In this document: one piece after another, positions 44,381-54,316 of the stretch
Numbering within the stretch: the stretch's first letter is position 1
Layout: each line of letters opens with the position of its first letter
Assembly: GCF_001421565.1 (NCBI RefSeq)
Contig: NZ_LMKQ01000001.1
Span: 1,363,651 to 1,427,650 of the forward strand
From: Agromyces sp. Leaf222
GTDB lineage: Bacteria; Actinomycetota; Actinomycetes; Actinomycetales; Microbacteriaceae
Length of the DNA: 64,000 nt
Reading direction: 5' to 3'
Program-made: the position numbers and the translations under genes
The notes under the pieces: generated by a model
The model's database searches: none
The model's input: the letters and a program-made list of their open reading frames with translations, nothing else
Told to the model about the DNA's origin: nothing

Positions 44381-45310
44381 ATGACCAACGTCGGATCCAA
44401 TGAGCCTCGTGCCTCCCGCAACGAACGTCGGGAGGCGGCACGAGAGAAGGCGCGTGTCCTTCGCGAGGAGCAGAAGAAGCGCGACAAGCGCAACAAGGTC
44501 CTGATTCAGGGCGGCGTCATCGTCGCCGTGCTGCTCGTGGCCGCCCTCGTGGGCTGGCTGATCTTCAACAGCATCAAGCCGGCGGGCCCCGGGCCGGCGA
44601 ACATGGCGAGCGACGGCATCCTCCTCGTCGCAGGCGACGATGGCGCGATCACCGCGGTCGAGACGCCGGCCATCGAGGCGGGCGGCGAGCCGACGGCGAC
44701 CGTTCCCGACGACAGCGGCACGGTCGCGAACATCGTGACGTACATCGACTACCTGTGCCCGTACTGCGGCCAGTTCGAGACGACGAACTCCGAGGCGATG
44801 CGAACCATGGTCGAGTCGGGGGCGGCGACCCTCGAGGTCCACCCGATCGCGATCCTGACGAACAAGTCGGCCGGTACGCAGTACTCGCTCCGTGCAGCGA
44901 ACGCGGCCGCCTGCGTCGCCGACCTCTCGCCCGAGGCGTTCTTCGACTACAACGAGCTGCTCTTCCAGAACCAGCCAGAAGAGGGCACGGTCGGTCTCGC
45001 CAACGCCGACCTGAAGAAGCTCGCGACCGATGCCGGCGCCGCATCCTCCGTCGGGGCGTGCATCGACGACGTGCGCTTCAAGGCATGGGTGCAGGATGCC
45101 ACGACGCGGGCGCTCACCGGCCCGATCCCGAACTCCGACCTCGCCTCCGTGACCGGCACGCCGACCGTGCTCGTGAACGGCCAGCAGTACAGCGGCTCGC
45201 TCAGCGACGCGCAGGAGTTCCAGTCGTTCGTCGTGCAGGCCACGAGCGCGACCTTCAACGATGCCGAGTCGACCCCGACTCCGACGCCCACTCCGACTCC
45301 GGCCCAGTGA
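44381..45310 (+). CDS. Membrane-anchored DsbA-like thiol oxidoreductase
   Basis: A 309-residue protein with a basic cytoplasmic tail (1-40, rich in Arg/Glu/Lys), one membrane helix (41-62) and an exported thioredoxin-fold domain. The active site is C126-P-Y-C129; the cis-proline region is VTGTPTVLVNG near 255. It probably oxidises or isomerises disulfides in exported proteins, which could include MarP or the chitinases. The C-terminus is a short Thr-Pro repeat encoded by repeated CCGACT words. It is divergent from msiK across 298 bases, with a CTACTATCG -10-like region near 44325. Confidence 0.88.
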   Translation: MTNVGSNEPRASRNERREAAREKARVLREEQKKRDKRNKVLIQGGVIVAVLLVAALVGWLIFNSIKPAGPGPANMASDGILLVAGDDGAITAVETPAIEAGGEPTATVPDDSGTVANIVTYIDYLCPYCGQFETTNSEAMRTMVESGAATLEVHPIAILTNKSAGTQYSLRAANAAACVADLSPEAFFDYNELLFQNQPEEGTVGLANADLKKLATDAGAASSVGACIDDVRFKAWVQDATTRALTGPIPNSDLASVTGTPTVLVNGQQYSGSLSDAQEFQSFVVQATSATFNDAESTPTPTPTPTPAQ

Positions 45311-45397
45311 GCCGGTCCGCGCGGCGGAACCCATCACGGGTTCCGCCGCGCGGTCGGTGTGCCGGTCGTCGATAAGATGGCCCCCGAGGTTCGCCTC

Positions 45398-45470
45398 GCC
45401 GGCTTGGCGCAATTGGTAGCGCACCGCTCTTGTAAAGCGGGGGTTGCGGGTTCGAGTCCCGCAGCCGGCA
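45398..45470 (+). tRNA. tRNA-Thr (anticodon TGT)
   Basis: A normal 73-base cloverleaf: acceptor GCCGGCT/AGCCGGC, D-arm GCGC/GCGC, anticodon arm CCGCT-CTTGTAA-AGCGG (TGT, threonine), T-arm GCGGG-TTCGAGT-CCCGC and discriminator A. CCA is not encoded. A transporter gene begins two bases after it. Confidence 0.95.
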
Positions 45471-45471
45471 C

Positions 45472-46587
45472 TTGACTGAAGACGCCTCGACTCCCGATGC
45501 CGCTCCGTCCTCGGATGCTGCTTCGCCGTCGGAGTCCTCGACCTCGCGCGATTCCGGACCCCCGGAGCACGCGGACCCCGAGCATCGTCACGCCCACGTC
45601 GAGCATCCGGGAATGCCCGCGTGGGTCGCGATCGCCCTTGCCGCCATCGGCGGCGCCCTCACGGCCGTGCAGTCGAGGGTCAACGGGCAACTCGCGGCGT
45701 CGATCGGCGACGCCTACACCGCCGCGGCGATCTCGTTCGGCAGCGGACTGCTGATCCTCCTCGTCGCGCTCGCGATCTGGAAGCCCGGGCGCGCGGGCTT
45801 CGCCAACGTCGGGTCCGAGCTCAGGGCCGGCCGCGTGAGCTGGTGGATGCTGCTCGGCGGCGTCGCCGGCGCCTGGTTCGTGGCGACCCAGGGCTTGTCG
45901 GCCGGAGTCATCGGCGTCGCGCTCTTCACGGTGTCGATCGTGGCCGGGCAGACCGTCGGGGGAGTCGTGTTCGACCTGATCGGCCTCGGCCCGGCCGGTC
46001 GACGCCCGCTGACCGCGACGCGGGCGATCGGGGCGCTGCTCGCCCTGGGCGCCGTGACCTGGACCCTGTCGTCGGAGATCGGCGGTGCGGCACCGGTGCT
46101 GCTCGTGCTGCTGCCGTTCACCGCGGGCTTCGGGGCGGCGTGGCAGCAGGCCGTCAACGGCCGAATCCGCGTCGCGGCCTCGAGCGCGCTGACCTCCACC
46201 TTCGTGAACTTCGCGGTGGGCACGGCGGTGCTCGTCACCGTCATGGTCGTGCACTCGTCACTCGTCGGCTGGCCGACCTCGCTGCCCGGCGAGGCGTGGC
46301 TCTATACGGGCGGCATGATCGGCTGCGTCTTCATCGCCGTGCAGGCCGTGGTCGTGCGTGTGATCGGCGTGCTCGTGCTCGCCCTCGCGGGCGTCGTAGG
46401 CCAGTTGACGGCCGCACTCGCGCTCGACGTGCTGGTGCCGGTCGGAGGCCAGGCCGTCGACCTCGCCACCATCGGCGGTGCGGCGCTCGCCCTCGTCGCC
46501 GTCGTCATCGCGAGCACGCGATTCAGGCGAAGCCGTCATTCGGTTCGGCCCGACGGCGCCCCGGCATCCGACGGCGAAGAGCGCTGA
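45472..46587 (+). CDS. DMT-family transporter of the YdcZ (DUF606) type
   Basis: A 371-residue membrane protein with about ten hydrophobic segments from residue 48 on, in two similar halves (PAWVAIALAAIGGALTAVQSRVNGQLA and a later AAWQQAVNGRI), as in the DUF606 YdcZ group of drug/metabolite transporters. The substrate is unknown. The frame opens with TTG at 45472, two bases after tRNA-Thr, giving a 47-residue Ser/Pro/Glu/His-rich tail before the first helix. An alternative ATG at 45613 would start just before helix one. Codon pattern favours the longer form, but neither start has a convincing ribosome-binding site. Confidence 0.78.
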   Translation: MTEDASTPDAAPSSDAASPSESSTSRDSGPPEHADPEHRHAHVEHPGMPAWVAIALAAIGGALTAVQSRVNGQLAASIGDAYTAAAISFGSGLLILLVALAIWKPGRAGFANVGSELRAGRVSWWMLLGGVAGAWFVATQGLSAGVIGVALFTVSIVAGQTVGGVVFDLIGLGPAGRRPLTATRAIGALLALGAVTWTLSSEIGGAAPVLLVLLPFTAGFGAAWQQAVNGRIRVAASSALTSTFVNFAVGTAVLVTVMVVHSSLVGWPTSLPGEAWLYTGGMIGCVFIAVQAVVVRVIGVLVLALAGVVGQLTAALALDVLVPVGGQAVDLATIGGAALALVAVVIASTRFRRSRHSVRPDGAPASDGEER

Positions 46588-46627
46588 GGGCTGCGCCGGA
46601 GTACGCGGCCTGAGCCGGAGCTCCGCG

Positions 46628-47200
46628 TCAGTCGCGCGATCGCAGGGTGCTGAACTGTGCCGTCGCATCGCTCGGCCTGCGCCGCTCGGCACGCCACCCG
46701 GAGGGCCTGCCTCCGACGTAGAGCCATCCGAGGAGCGCCTCGTGGTCGCCGAGCTCGTGCGCGGTCGCGACCGCCGGATGCCGCGTGTGCGGCCCCGTGC
46801 GCCACATCACGCCCCAGCCGGCCTCGTCGAGCAGCAGGCTGAGCAGGTGCGCGACCCCGGCGGCCGTGGCATCCTGCTCCCATTCGGGAACCTTCGAATG
46901 ACCGGGCGTGCGCACCGCGACGACCGCGAGGAGCAGCGGCGCGCGCAACGGCTTCGCGGCCAGCTTCGCCGCACCTCGCGGGTCCGACGCGTCGAGCCCC
47001 GACGCCTCGGCGAGAGCGGCCCCGAGCCGGGCACGCGCATCGCCCCGCAGCGCGATGACCCGCCAGGGGCGCAGCGCTGCATGATCGGCGACGCGACCGG
47101 CTGCCGCGAGCAACTCGAGGAGCTCGGCGTCGTCGGGTGCGGCATCCGTCACCTTCGAGACCGAGCGGCGGGCCCGAGCCGCGTCGAGCACCGGGCGCAC
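46628..47200 (-). CDS. Nitroreductase family protein
   Basis: A 190-residue FMN-dependent oxidoreductase of the nitroreductase fold. RARRSVSKVTDAAPDDAELLEL near 10 binds the FMN phosphate with Arg-Ser; ALRPWRVIALRGD near 45 and HLLSLLLDEAGWGVMWRTGP near 120 are typical. It starts at GTG 47200, two bases after the msrB stop, so it is translationally coupled to msrB. Pairing with methionine sulfoxide reductase suggests a redox stress unit. It converges with the DMT transporter gene. The longer upstream frame is a shadow of msrB. Confidence 0.83.
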   Translation of the reverse strand: MRPVLDAARARRSVSKVTDAAPDDAELLELLAAAGRVADHAALRPWRVIALRGDARARLGAALAEASGLDASDPRGAAKLAAKPLRAPLLLAVVAVRTPGHSKVPEWEQDATAAGVAHLLSLLLDEAGWGVMWRTGPHTRHPAVATAHELGDHEALLGWLYVGGRPSGWRAERRRPSDATAQFSTLRSRD

Positions 47201-47202
47201 GT

Positions 47203-47604
47203 TCAGGATTCGGGCGTGAAGTCGAGCGCGATCGAGTTCATGCAGTACCGGTCGCCGGTGGGCGTGCCGAAGCCGTCGGGGAACACGTGGCCGAGGTGCG
47301 AGCCGCAGTTCGCGCAGCGCACCTCGGTGCGCACCATGCCGAGCGAAGTGTCTTCGATGAGCTGCACGGCCTCGGGCCGCACCGACTCGTAGAAGCTCGG
47401 CCAGCCGCATCCGGAGTCGAACTTCGTGCCGCTCTTGAACAGCTCGGAGCCGCACGCGGCGCATGCGTAGACGCCGGCGCGCTCCTCGTCGAGCAGTTCT
47501 CCGGTCCACGGACGTTCGGTCGCCGCCTCGCGCAGCACCTGGAACTGCTCGTCACCGAGCTGCTCGCGCCATTCGTCGTCGGACTTCTCGACCTGATACG
47601 CCAT
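47203..47604 (-). CDS. msrB: Peptide-methionine (R)-S-oxide reductase
   Basis: A 133-residue repair enzyme that reduces the R-sulfoxide of methionine. Zinc is held by C48/C51 and C97/C100; the catalytic cysteine is C121 in RYCMNS, and CGWPSF is at 66-71. MAYQVEKSDDEWREQL is the usual start, with AAAGGGAA four bases before ATG 47604. It is cytoplasmic and coupled to the nitroreductase gene. Divergent from the DUF3263 gene across about 150 bases. Confidence 0.96.
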   Translation of the reverse strand: MAYQVEKSDDEWREQLGDEQFQVLREAATERPWTGELLDEERAGVYACAACGSELFKSGTKFDSGCGWPSFYESVRPEAVQLIEDTSLGMVRTEVRCANCGSHLGHVFPDGFGTPTGDRYCMNSIALDFTPES

Positions 47605-47753
47605 GGGGTTCCCTTTCAGAACTGCGGATGCCTCCATCGTCTCAGGTCTGCAGTGGCGGCGCGCACACACGCCGCCGATGCTCGGCACCCTCACGGCGAG
47701 GCATCCCTAGGATGTCACCCGAAGGCGACGCCGTCGCCCGCGGGAGGTGCACG

Positions 47754-48050
47754 ATGAGCGTCGAACAGACCGCGCGCGACGACCACACCGCGCAGCTCGA
47801 CGATCTGGCCCTGCGCGTGCTCGCCTTCGAGGCGCACGCCTGGCAGCAGCCCGGCGTGAAGGCCGCTGGCATCCGCGATGAGTTCGACATGTCGGCCGCC
47901 CGCTACTATCGGATCCTCGGAGAGCTGATCGACTCGCCGGCGGCGCTCCGGCACGACCCCATGCTGGTCAAGCGCCTCCAGCGACTGCGTGACGCACGGG
48001 CGGCGACCCGCGCGCGACGCTCGCTCTCGAACGGCCGCACGCTCGACTGA
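47754..48050 (+). CDS. DUF3263 family protein
   Basis: A 98-residue soluble helical protein with a likely helix-turn-helix-like core (LDDLALRVLAFEAHAW, MSAARYYRILGELID) and a basic C-terminus. DUF3263 proteins are actinobacteria-specific, about 90 residues, of unknown role; the ARYYRIL segment looks like a recognition helix, so DNA binding is possible. GGGAGG lies five bases before ATG 47754. The next gene encodes a LytR_C protein 28 bases downstream, a pairing conserved in relatives. Confidence 0.82.
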   Translation: MSVEQTARDDHTAQLDDLALRVLAFEAHAWQQPGVKAAGIRDEFDMSAARYYRILGELIDSPAALRHDPMLVKRLQRLRDARAATRARRSLSNGRTLD

Positions 48051-48078
48051 GCAGGCCCCGACACCGACGACTGGACCC

Positions 48079-48621
48079 ATGGCGCAAACCCCCCCTCGAG
48101 ATCGATTCGACACCATCCCGCACGGAATCGAGCGTGTCGGAGCCCACCGGGCGCCGCAGCGCCGCGGAGCGCGCTGGATCGCGTTCGGGTGGGCGGCCCT
48201 CGCCACGATCGTGCTCACCGGACTCGGCATCACGTGGGTCGTCGTGGCGAACGATCGCCTCGACTTCTCGGAGGCGACCCCGACGGCCCCGGCCACGCCG
48301 GTGGTGACCGCGGAGCCGACGATCGCTCCCGATGTGCCGGTGACGGTACTCAACGGCACCGACACGGCCGGCCTCGCCGCGACCGCGGCCGATGCCCTCA
48401 CCGCCGCCGGCATCCCGGTCGGCGCGACCGCGAACGCGAGCGAGAACACCATCACGGATTCGGTCGTCTACTACGCGACGGCCGACCTCGAGGGCGCTGC
48501 GCGAGGCGTCGCCCAGGCGGTCCCAGGGGCCGACGTGCGCCTCGACGCGAAGTTCGGCGAGATCGGCACGCCCCTCGTGCTCGTCGTCGGCTCGACGTAC
48601 GCCGAGAGCGTCGCAGGCTGA
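48079..48621 (+). CDS. Membrane-anchored LytR_C domain protein
   Basis: A 180-residue protein with a cytoplasmic N-terminus (1-32), one membrane helix (about 33-58), a Thr/Pro/Ala-rich stretch and an extracytoplasmic LytR C-terminal (LytR_C) domain (about 85-175: VTVLNGTDTAGLAATAADAL, GIPVGATANA). This domain occurs on cell-wall-associated proteins in Actinobacteria. It follows the DUF3263 gene in the same transcript. The earlier in-frame start at 47989 would overlap DUF3263, so ATG 48079 is preferred, though its ribosome-binding site is poor. Confidence 0.8.
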   Translation: MAQTPPRDRFDTIPHGIERVGAHRAPQRRGARWIAFGWAALATIVLTGLGITWVVVANDRLDFSEATPTAPATPVVTAEPTIAPDVPVTVLNGTDTAGLAATAADALTAAGIPVGATANASENTITDSVVYYATADLEGAARGVAQAVPGADVRLDAKFGEIGTPLVLVVGSTYAESVAG

Positions 48622-48694
48622 GATCCAGCGAATCGTTGCCATTCCGCGACATTTCGTTGCGTTTCACCCCTTCTCTTCGGCGCGTCCCCGTCAT

Positions 48695-48700
48695 TAGTAT
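48695..48700 (+). promoter_or_regulatory. Possible -10 of the cold-shock gene with long leader
   Basis: TAGTAT lies about 120 bases before the cold-shock ATG. Long leaders are usual for csp genes, where they fold to control translation. Confidence 0.35.
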
Positions 48701-48820
48701 CTGGAATTGGTCGCTCGAACCCGTGTGAACGCCCGGTACCACCACTGGTCCAGCACGAAGGGGGGCCCGGTACAGGCGACTGCACGTGCTGATCGACACA
48801 CAGCTACATGGGAGCAACGC

Positions 48821-49021
48821 ATGGCGAACGGAACCGTCAAGTGGTTCAACGCTGAAAAGGGCTACGGATTCATCACCGCTGACGGAGGTCAGGACGTCTT
48901 CGTCCACTACTCCGCCATCGACATGACCGGGTACAAGGTCCTCGAAGAGGGCCAAGCGGTCGTGTTCGAGGTCGGCACCGGTTCGAAGGGCCCGCAGGCC
49001 GAGGCAGTCCGCCCCGCCTGA
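48821..49021 (+). CDS. Cold-shock protein, CspA family
   Basis: A 66-residue single OB-fold RNA chaperone. RNP1 is KGYGFI (about 15-20) and RNP2 is VFVHYSAI (about 28-35). [17 protein letters not shown] is the classic start, with GGGAGC six bases before ATG 48821. The leader of about 110 bases may control translation at low temperature. A 15-bp hairpin terminator follows immediately. Confidence 0.97.
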   Translation: MANGTVKWFNAEKGYGFITADGGQDVFVHYSAIDMTGYKVLEEGQAVVFEVGTGSKGPQAEAVRPA

Positions 49022-49031
49022 CAGACGCGTC

Positions 49032-49070
49032 GACGATGCGCCGCCGATCCCGCACCGGCGGCGCATCGTC
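49032..49070 (+). terminator. Terminator after the cold-shock gene
   Basis: GACGATGCGCCGCCG and CGGCGGCGCATCGTC are exact 15-base complements with a 9-base loop, 11 bases after the stop. Confidence 0.85.
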
Positions 49071-49176
49071 ATCCGCGCCGCCGAGCGTCTCCCGAGGGCG
49101 GCCGTCCGAGGTCGAGCGGCATGTCGATGCGGCGCGTCGCCCGCACTCGCCGGGGCCGTGGTGGTTGGCTGTGCGC

Positions 49177-50232
49177 ATGGCGAGGCGGCGCGGATCTGCC
49201 GGGAGGTGGCAGGCGCACCTCGTGCTGCTCGCGGCATCCGCCCTGCTGCTCGCCGCGTGCAGCGCCGAAGGCCCGCAACCCGTCGCGACGCCGACGCCCA
49301 CGGCACCAGCACGCGCGGTCGGTGAATCCGGCGTCCCGGCCGCCGTCGCGTTCGCGCCGCTGCGAGGCACCCGTGCCGATTGGGCCGCGATGCAGCATCC
49401 GTCGCTCGCCGCGAAGATCGACAACCATGAGGAGGCGCGCCCGCAGATCGGGCTCAACCGCGCCGACATCGTGTTCGAGGAGTTCGTCGAGGGCGGGCTC
49501 ACGCGCTACCTGGCGGTGTGGCACTCCGACATCCCGGCGCAGATCGGGCCCGTGCGCTCGATCCGGCCGATGGACCCCGACATCGCGACCCCGTTCGGCG
49601 GCATCATCGCGTACTCCGGCGGGCAGGAGCAGTTCGTCGAGATGATGCAGGCGACCCCGCTCGTCAACGTGGTCTTCGACTTCGACGACACCGGGCTCTT
49701 CACCCGCGCCGACGAACGCCCGGGCCCGCACGACGTGATCCTCGATGCGACCGAGGTGCTCGCGCGCAACGCCGAGCTGCCTCCGCCCGCGGTGCAGTTC
49801 GCCTACGGCGGCACCGACCCGCTCTCCGCGCCCGCCTTCGCGGCGAAACCGACGTCCGGCATCTCGCAGGTCTTCTCCGACGAACGGTATCCGTCGTGGT
49901 CATGGGATGCCGCGGCATCCGTCTGGCTCAGGTCGCAGGAGGGCGCACCCGACTTCGACGACACCGGCGCGCAGGTGCAGGCCGTGAACGTGGTGACCCT
50001 CCGCGTGGACATCGACTGGCGCTATGGCGAGGTGCCGAAGACCGTGCTCGTCGGTAGGGGGGAGGCGTGGGTGTCGGTCGGCGGACGAACGGCGCACGGC
50101 ACGTGGAGCAAGAGTGCGCAGGCGGCCCCGATCGTGCTCACGTCCGACGGCGGCGACCCGCTCCTGCTGGCTCCGGGCAACACCTGGATCGAGCTCGTGC
50201 CGACGACCGGATCGGTGTCGTTCGCACCCTGA
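49177..50232 (+). CDS. DUF3048 (YerB-type) lipoprotein
   Basis: A 351-residue lipoprotein. The signal segment ends in lipobox LLAAC with C28; a Pro/Thr/Ala linker follows. The DUF3048 N-terminal domain spans about 65-215 (AAKIDNHEEARPQIGLNRADIVFEE, PVRSIRPMDPDI) and the C-terminal DUF3048 domain about 230-350. YerB-like proteins are cell-surface proteins of unclear role. ATG 49177 is chosen; an in-frame GTG two codons earlier is possible. The longer frame to 49036 has no good start. Confidence 0.85.
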   Translation: MARRRGSAGRWQAHLVLLAASALLLAACSAEGPQPVATPTPTAPARAVGESGVPAAVAFAPLRGTRADWAAMQHPSLAAKIDNHEEARPQIGLNRADIVFEEFVEGGLTRYLAVWHSDIPAQIGPVRSIRPMDPDIATPFGGIIAYSGGQEQFVEMMQATPLVNVVFDFDDTGLFTRADERPGPHDVILDATEVLARNAELPPPAVQFAYGGTDPLSAPAFAAKPTSGISQVFSDERYPSWSWDAAASVWLRSQEGAPDFDDTGAQVQAVNVVTLRVDIDWRYGEVPKTVLVGRGEAWVSVGGRTAHGTWSKSAQAAPIVLTSDGGDPLLLAPGNTWIELVPTTGSVSFAP

Positions 50233-50236
50233 GTGA

Positions 50237-51982
<1,746 letters not shown>

Positions 51983-52019
51983 TCCGAACCGATCCACGGC
52001 CGTCACGGCCTGATCAGCG

Positions 52020-52052
52020 CGAAGGGCGCCTCTGTTCCGGAGGCGCCCTTCG
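52020..52052. terminator. Terminator between groEL and the WXG100 gene
   Basis: CGAAGGGCGCCTC and GAGGCGCCCTTCG are exact 13-base complements around a 7-base loop. Confidence 0.85.
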
Positions 52053-52075
52053 TCGCGTGCGGGGAGTTCGCGCGA

Positions 52076-52366
52076 TCAGCGCAGGAACAGCCGCGCGTTG
52101 GCCTGCTCGGCCTCGGTGTACTGCGTGGCGGCGAGGCCGAGCGCATGGTTGAGCCCGTCGAGGCTCTGCTCCACCTGCAGCTGCGTCGCACGCCAGTCGG
52201 AGACCGCCCCTTGGAAGGCCGTCGCCGCCTGACCCGACCACGAGGACTGCAGCCCCGTGAGCTGGCCCAGGAGCGACGCGACTTCGGACTGGATGCGGCC
52301 GATCGTGCCCTGCACGGTCTGGGTCGCGGCCGAGACCTGGGCGGCATCGACGTGGTAACTCGACAT
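52076..52366 (-). CDS. Orphan WXG100 (ESAT-6-like) protein
   Basis: A 96-residue helical hairpin protein with W43-S-G45 at the turn (QSSWSGQAATAFQGAV). WXG100 proteins are secreted by type VII systems as dimers. The end has no clear YxxxD/E export tail beyond YTEAEQ (near 83-88), which fits Y-x3-E. No EccC, EccD or other type VII gene lies nearby in the window, so the exporter must be elsewhere. AAAGGA precedes ATG 52366. It lies between groEL (convergent) and the histidine kinase gene. Confidence 0.85.
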   Translation of the reverse strand: MSSYHVDAAQVSAATQTVQGTIGRIQSEVASLLGQLTGLQSSWSGQAATAFQGAVSDWRATQLQVEQSLDGLNHALGLAATQYTEAEQANARLFLR

Positions 52367-52491
52367 GGGGGTCCTTTCGTTCGGTTGGTGCCGCCACGGT
52401 ACGCCGAGCGTCCCCTGCATCGAGCCGCGGGGAGACGGTCGTGTGCGCGCAGCGGCGAGCCGAGCCGAAGGGGAGGAGGAGTGCCCGGAGA

Positions 52492-54285
52492 TCAGTCCGT
52501 CGTGACGGGCTGCGGGGCGGCCGAGCTGCCGGCGAGGGGCAGGAGCACGCGGAACGTCGCGCCGCCGCCCGGGGTCTCGACGACGTCGACGGCGCCATTG
52601 TGCGCCGCCACGATCGAGGACACGATCGCGAGGCCGAGCCCGGAGCCTCCGGTCTCGCGCGTGCGCGACGTGTCGGCTCGCCAGAACCGCTGGAAGATCT
52701 TCTCGCGGATCTGCGGGGGGATGCCCTCGCCGTGATCGACGATCTGGATCATCGCGCGCTCGGTAGCGGAATCCGCGCTGACCCGGATCTCGACCGGGCT
52801 GTCGTCGGACGTGAACCGCATGGCGTTGCCCATCAGGTTCGTGATCACCTGGCGGATCTTGTTCTCCTCGGCCAGCACCACGGCCCGCGAGGCTCCGGAC
52901 CCGGCGGATGCGGGACGGGTCGCGCCGTTGACCGGAGCATCGTTCGCGGAGACCGCCGCGCTCGTCGAAGCCGCCGTGGCCGCCGGCACGGCGACGACGC
53001 GCTTGCCGCCGGTCGTGGACGGCTCGGTCGTGCGCGGCCGGCGATTGCGGAGGCGGGCGAGCGTCGCACCCGCGAACGAGATCGCCCCGGTCGCCGGTCG
53101 GTCGGGTGCGGCACCGGTCACGGCGGGGGTGCTGCCGACCGGTGCCGCCGCGGCATCCGGGGCGGTGACGTCGTCGGGGGTCGTGACGGTGATCGTGCGA
53201 CCCGGGTGCGCGGCCATGGCGTCGAGGGCGGCGTCGCGGGCGAGGGGCACCAGGTCGACTTCGGCGAGCACGAGGGGCTTCGCCTCGTCGAGACGGGCCA
53301 GGGCGAGGAGGTCCTCGACGAGGCCGCCCATGCGGATGGCCTCCTTCTCGATGCGCTCCATGGCCTGTGCCACGTCGTCGGGGGTCTGCAGGGCGCCCAT
53401 GCGGTAGAGCTCGGCATACCCGCGCACCGACACGAGCGGCGTGCGCAGTTCGTGCGACGCGTCGCCGACGAAGCGGCGCATCTGCTCGATCGTGCGCGCG
53501 CGATCGCGGAAGGCCCGGTCGATGCGGTTCAGCATCGTGTTCAGCGAGCGATTGAGCCGGCCGACCTCGGTGTTCGGCGTCGCGCCGCCGAGTCGTTGGC
53601 TGAAGTCGCCGTCGGCGATCGCGGCCGCGGTCGCCTCGACCTCGCGGAGCGGCGTGAACGTGGTGGTCACGAGCATGCGGGTGAGCAGCGCGCCGACGAG
53701 CACGACGCCGATGCCGAAGCCGAGGAAGATCGTGAGGTAGACCGCGATGAGCGACTCGGTGTCCTTCGAGGAGATCGCGATGATGATCGGCGAGTACACC
53801 CCGTGCTGGTCGGCGACCATGAGCGCCGTGACGCCGCGGAAGGTCTTGTTGCCGTCGGCGTCCTTCAACTCGAACACCGTGTACTTGCCCGAGCTCTGCG
53901 CGTTCGTCGCGTTGACGTCGGCCTGGGTGAATGACTCGGGGATGCGCGGCCGATCCTCGATCGGCCGGTCGTCCCAGTTGGTGCCGTCGAGCATGCCGGT
54001 CGTCGCGTCGTAGACGGCGACGAACACCTGGTCGTTCTCGGAGAACGCGCGCGAGTCCTTGTCGGGCGAGGCGTCGGACTCGTCGGCGACGAAGTACTTG
54101 TCGAGGCTGCCGCCCGCGATGCTGCCGAGCTTCGCCGACATCTGGTCCTCGACGTAGGAGCGCAGCATCGCGGCCGTGCCGATGCCGGAGACGAGCAGCC
54201 CGAGGGTCAGCATCAGCACCGTCACACCGGTGATCTTGGTGCGCAGCGAGATGCGGTTCCACCGCTCGGAGATCGTCTGATGCAT
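52492..54285 (-). CDS. OmpR-partner sensor histidine kinase with long insertion
   Basis: A 597-residue kinase. It has membrane helix one (about 20-42), an extracellular sensor (45-175), helix two (180-203), HAMP (204-258) and HisKA with H278 in GDASHELRTPLVSVRGY. The HATPase domain follows from about 468, with an N-box (ITNLMGNAMRFT), DHGEGI and GSGLGLAIVSSIV. Between HisKA and the HATPase lies an unusual stretch of about 97 residues (371-467), rich in Ala, Thr, Pro and Arg. It follows the response regulator gene by 31 bases. TAGACT is nine bases before its ATG. It resembles the TrcS/TcrY group; the signal is unknown. Confidence 0.9.
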   Translation of the reverse strand: MHQTISERWNRISLRTKITGVTVLMLTLGLLVSGIGTAAMLRSYVEDQMSAKLGSIAGGSLDKYFVADESDASPDKDSRAFSENDQVFVAVYDATTGMLDGTNWDDRPIEDRPRIPESFTQADVNATNAQSSGKYTVFELKDADGNKTFRGVTALMVADQHGVYSPIIIAISSKDTESLIAVYLTIFLGFGIGVVLVGALLTRMLVTTTFTPLREVEATAAAIADGDFSQRLGGATPNTEVGRLNRSLNTMLNRIDRAFRDRARTIEQMRRFVGDASHELRTPLVSVRGYAELYRMGALQTPDDVAQAMERIEKEAIRMGGLVEDLLALARLDEAKPLVLAEVDLVPLARDAALDAMAAHPGRTITVTTPDDVTAPDAAAAPVGSTPAVTGAAPDRPATGAISFAGATLARLRNRRPRTTEPSTTGGKRVVAVPAATAASTSAAVSANDAPVNGATRPASAGSGASRAVVLAEENKIRQVITNLMGNAMRFTSDDSPVEIRVSADSATERAMIQIVDHGEGIPPQIREKIFQRFWRADTSRTRETGGSGLGLAIVSSIVAAHNGAVDVVETPGGGATFRVLLPLAGSSAAPQPVTTD

Positions 54286-54316
54286 AGCGGGGCGAGTCTA
54301 AGTGGTGGACCCTGAG

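Noticed and set aside
52076..52366. A complete type VII secretion locus around the WXG100 gene
   Set aside because: Neighbouring genes are groEL and a histidine kinase; no EccB/C/D/E or second WXG100 gene is present, so only an orphan is claimed.
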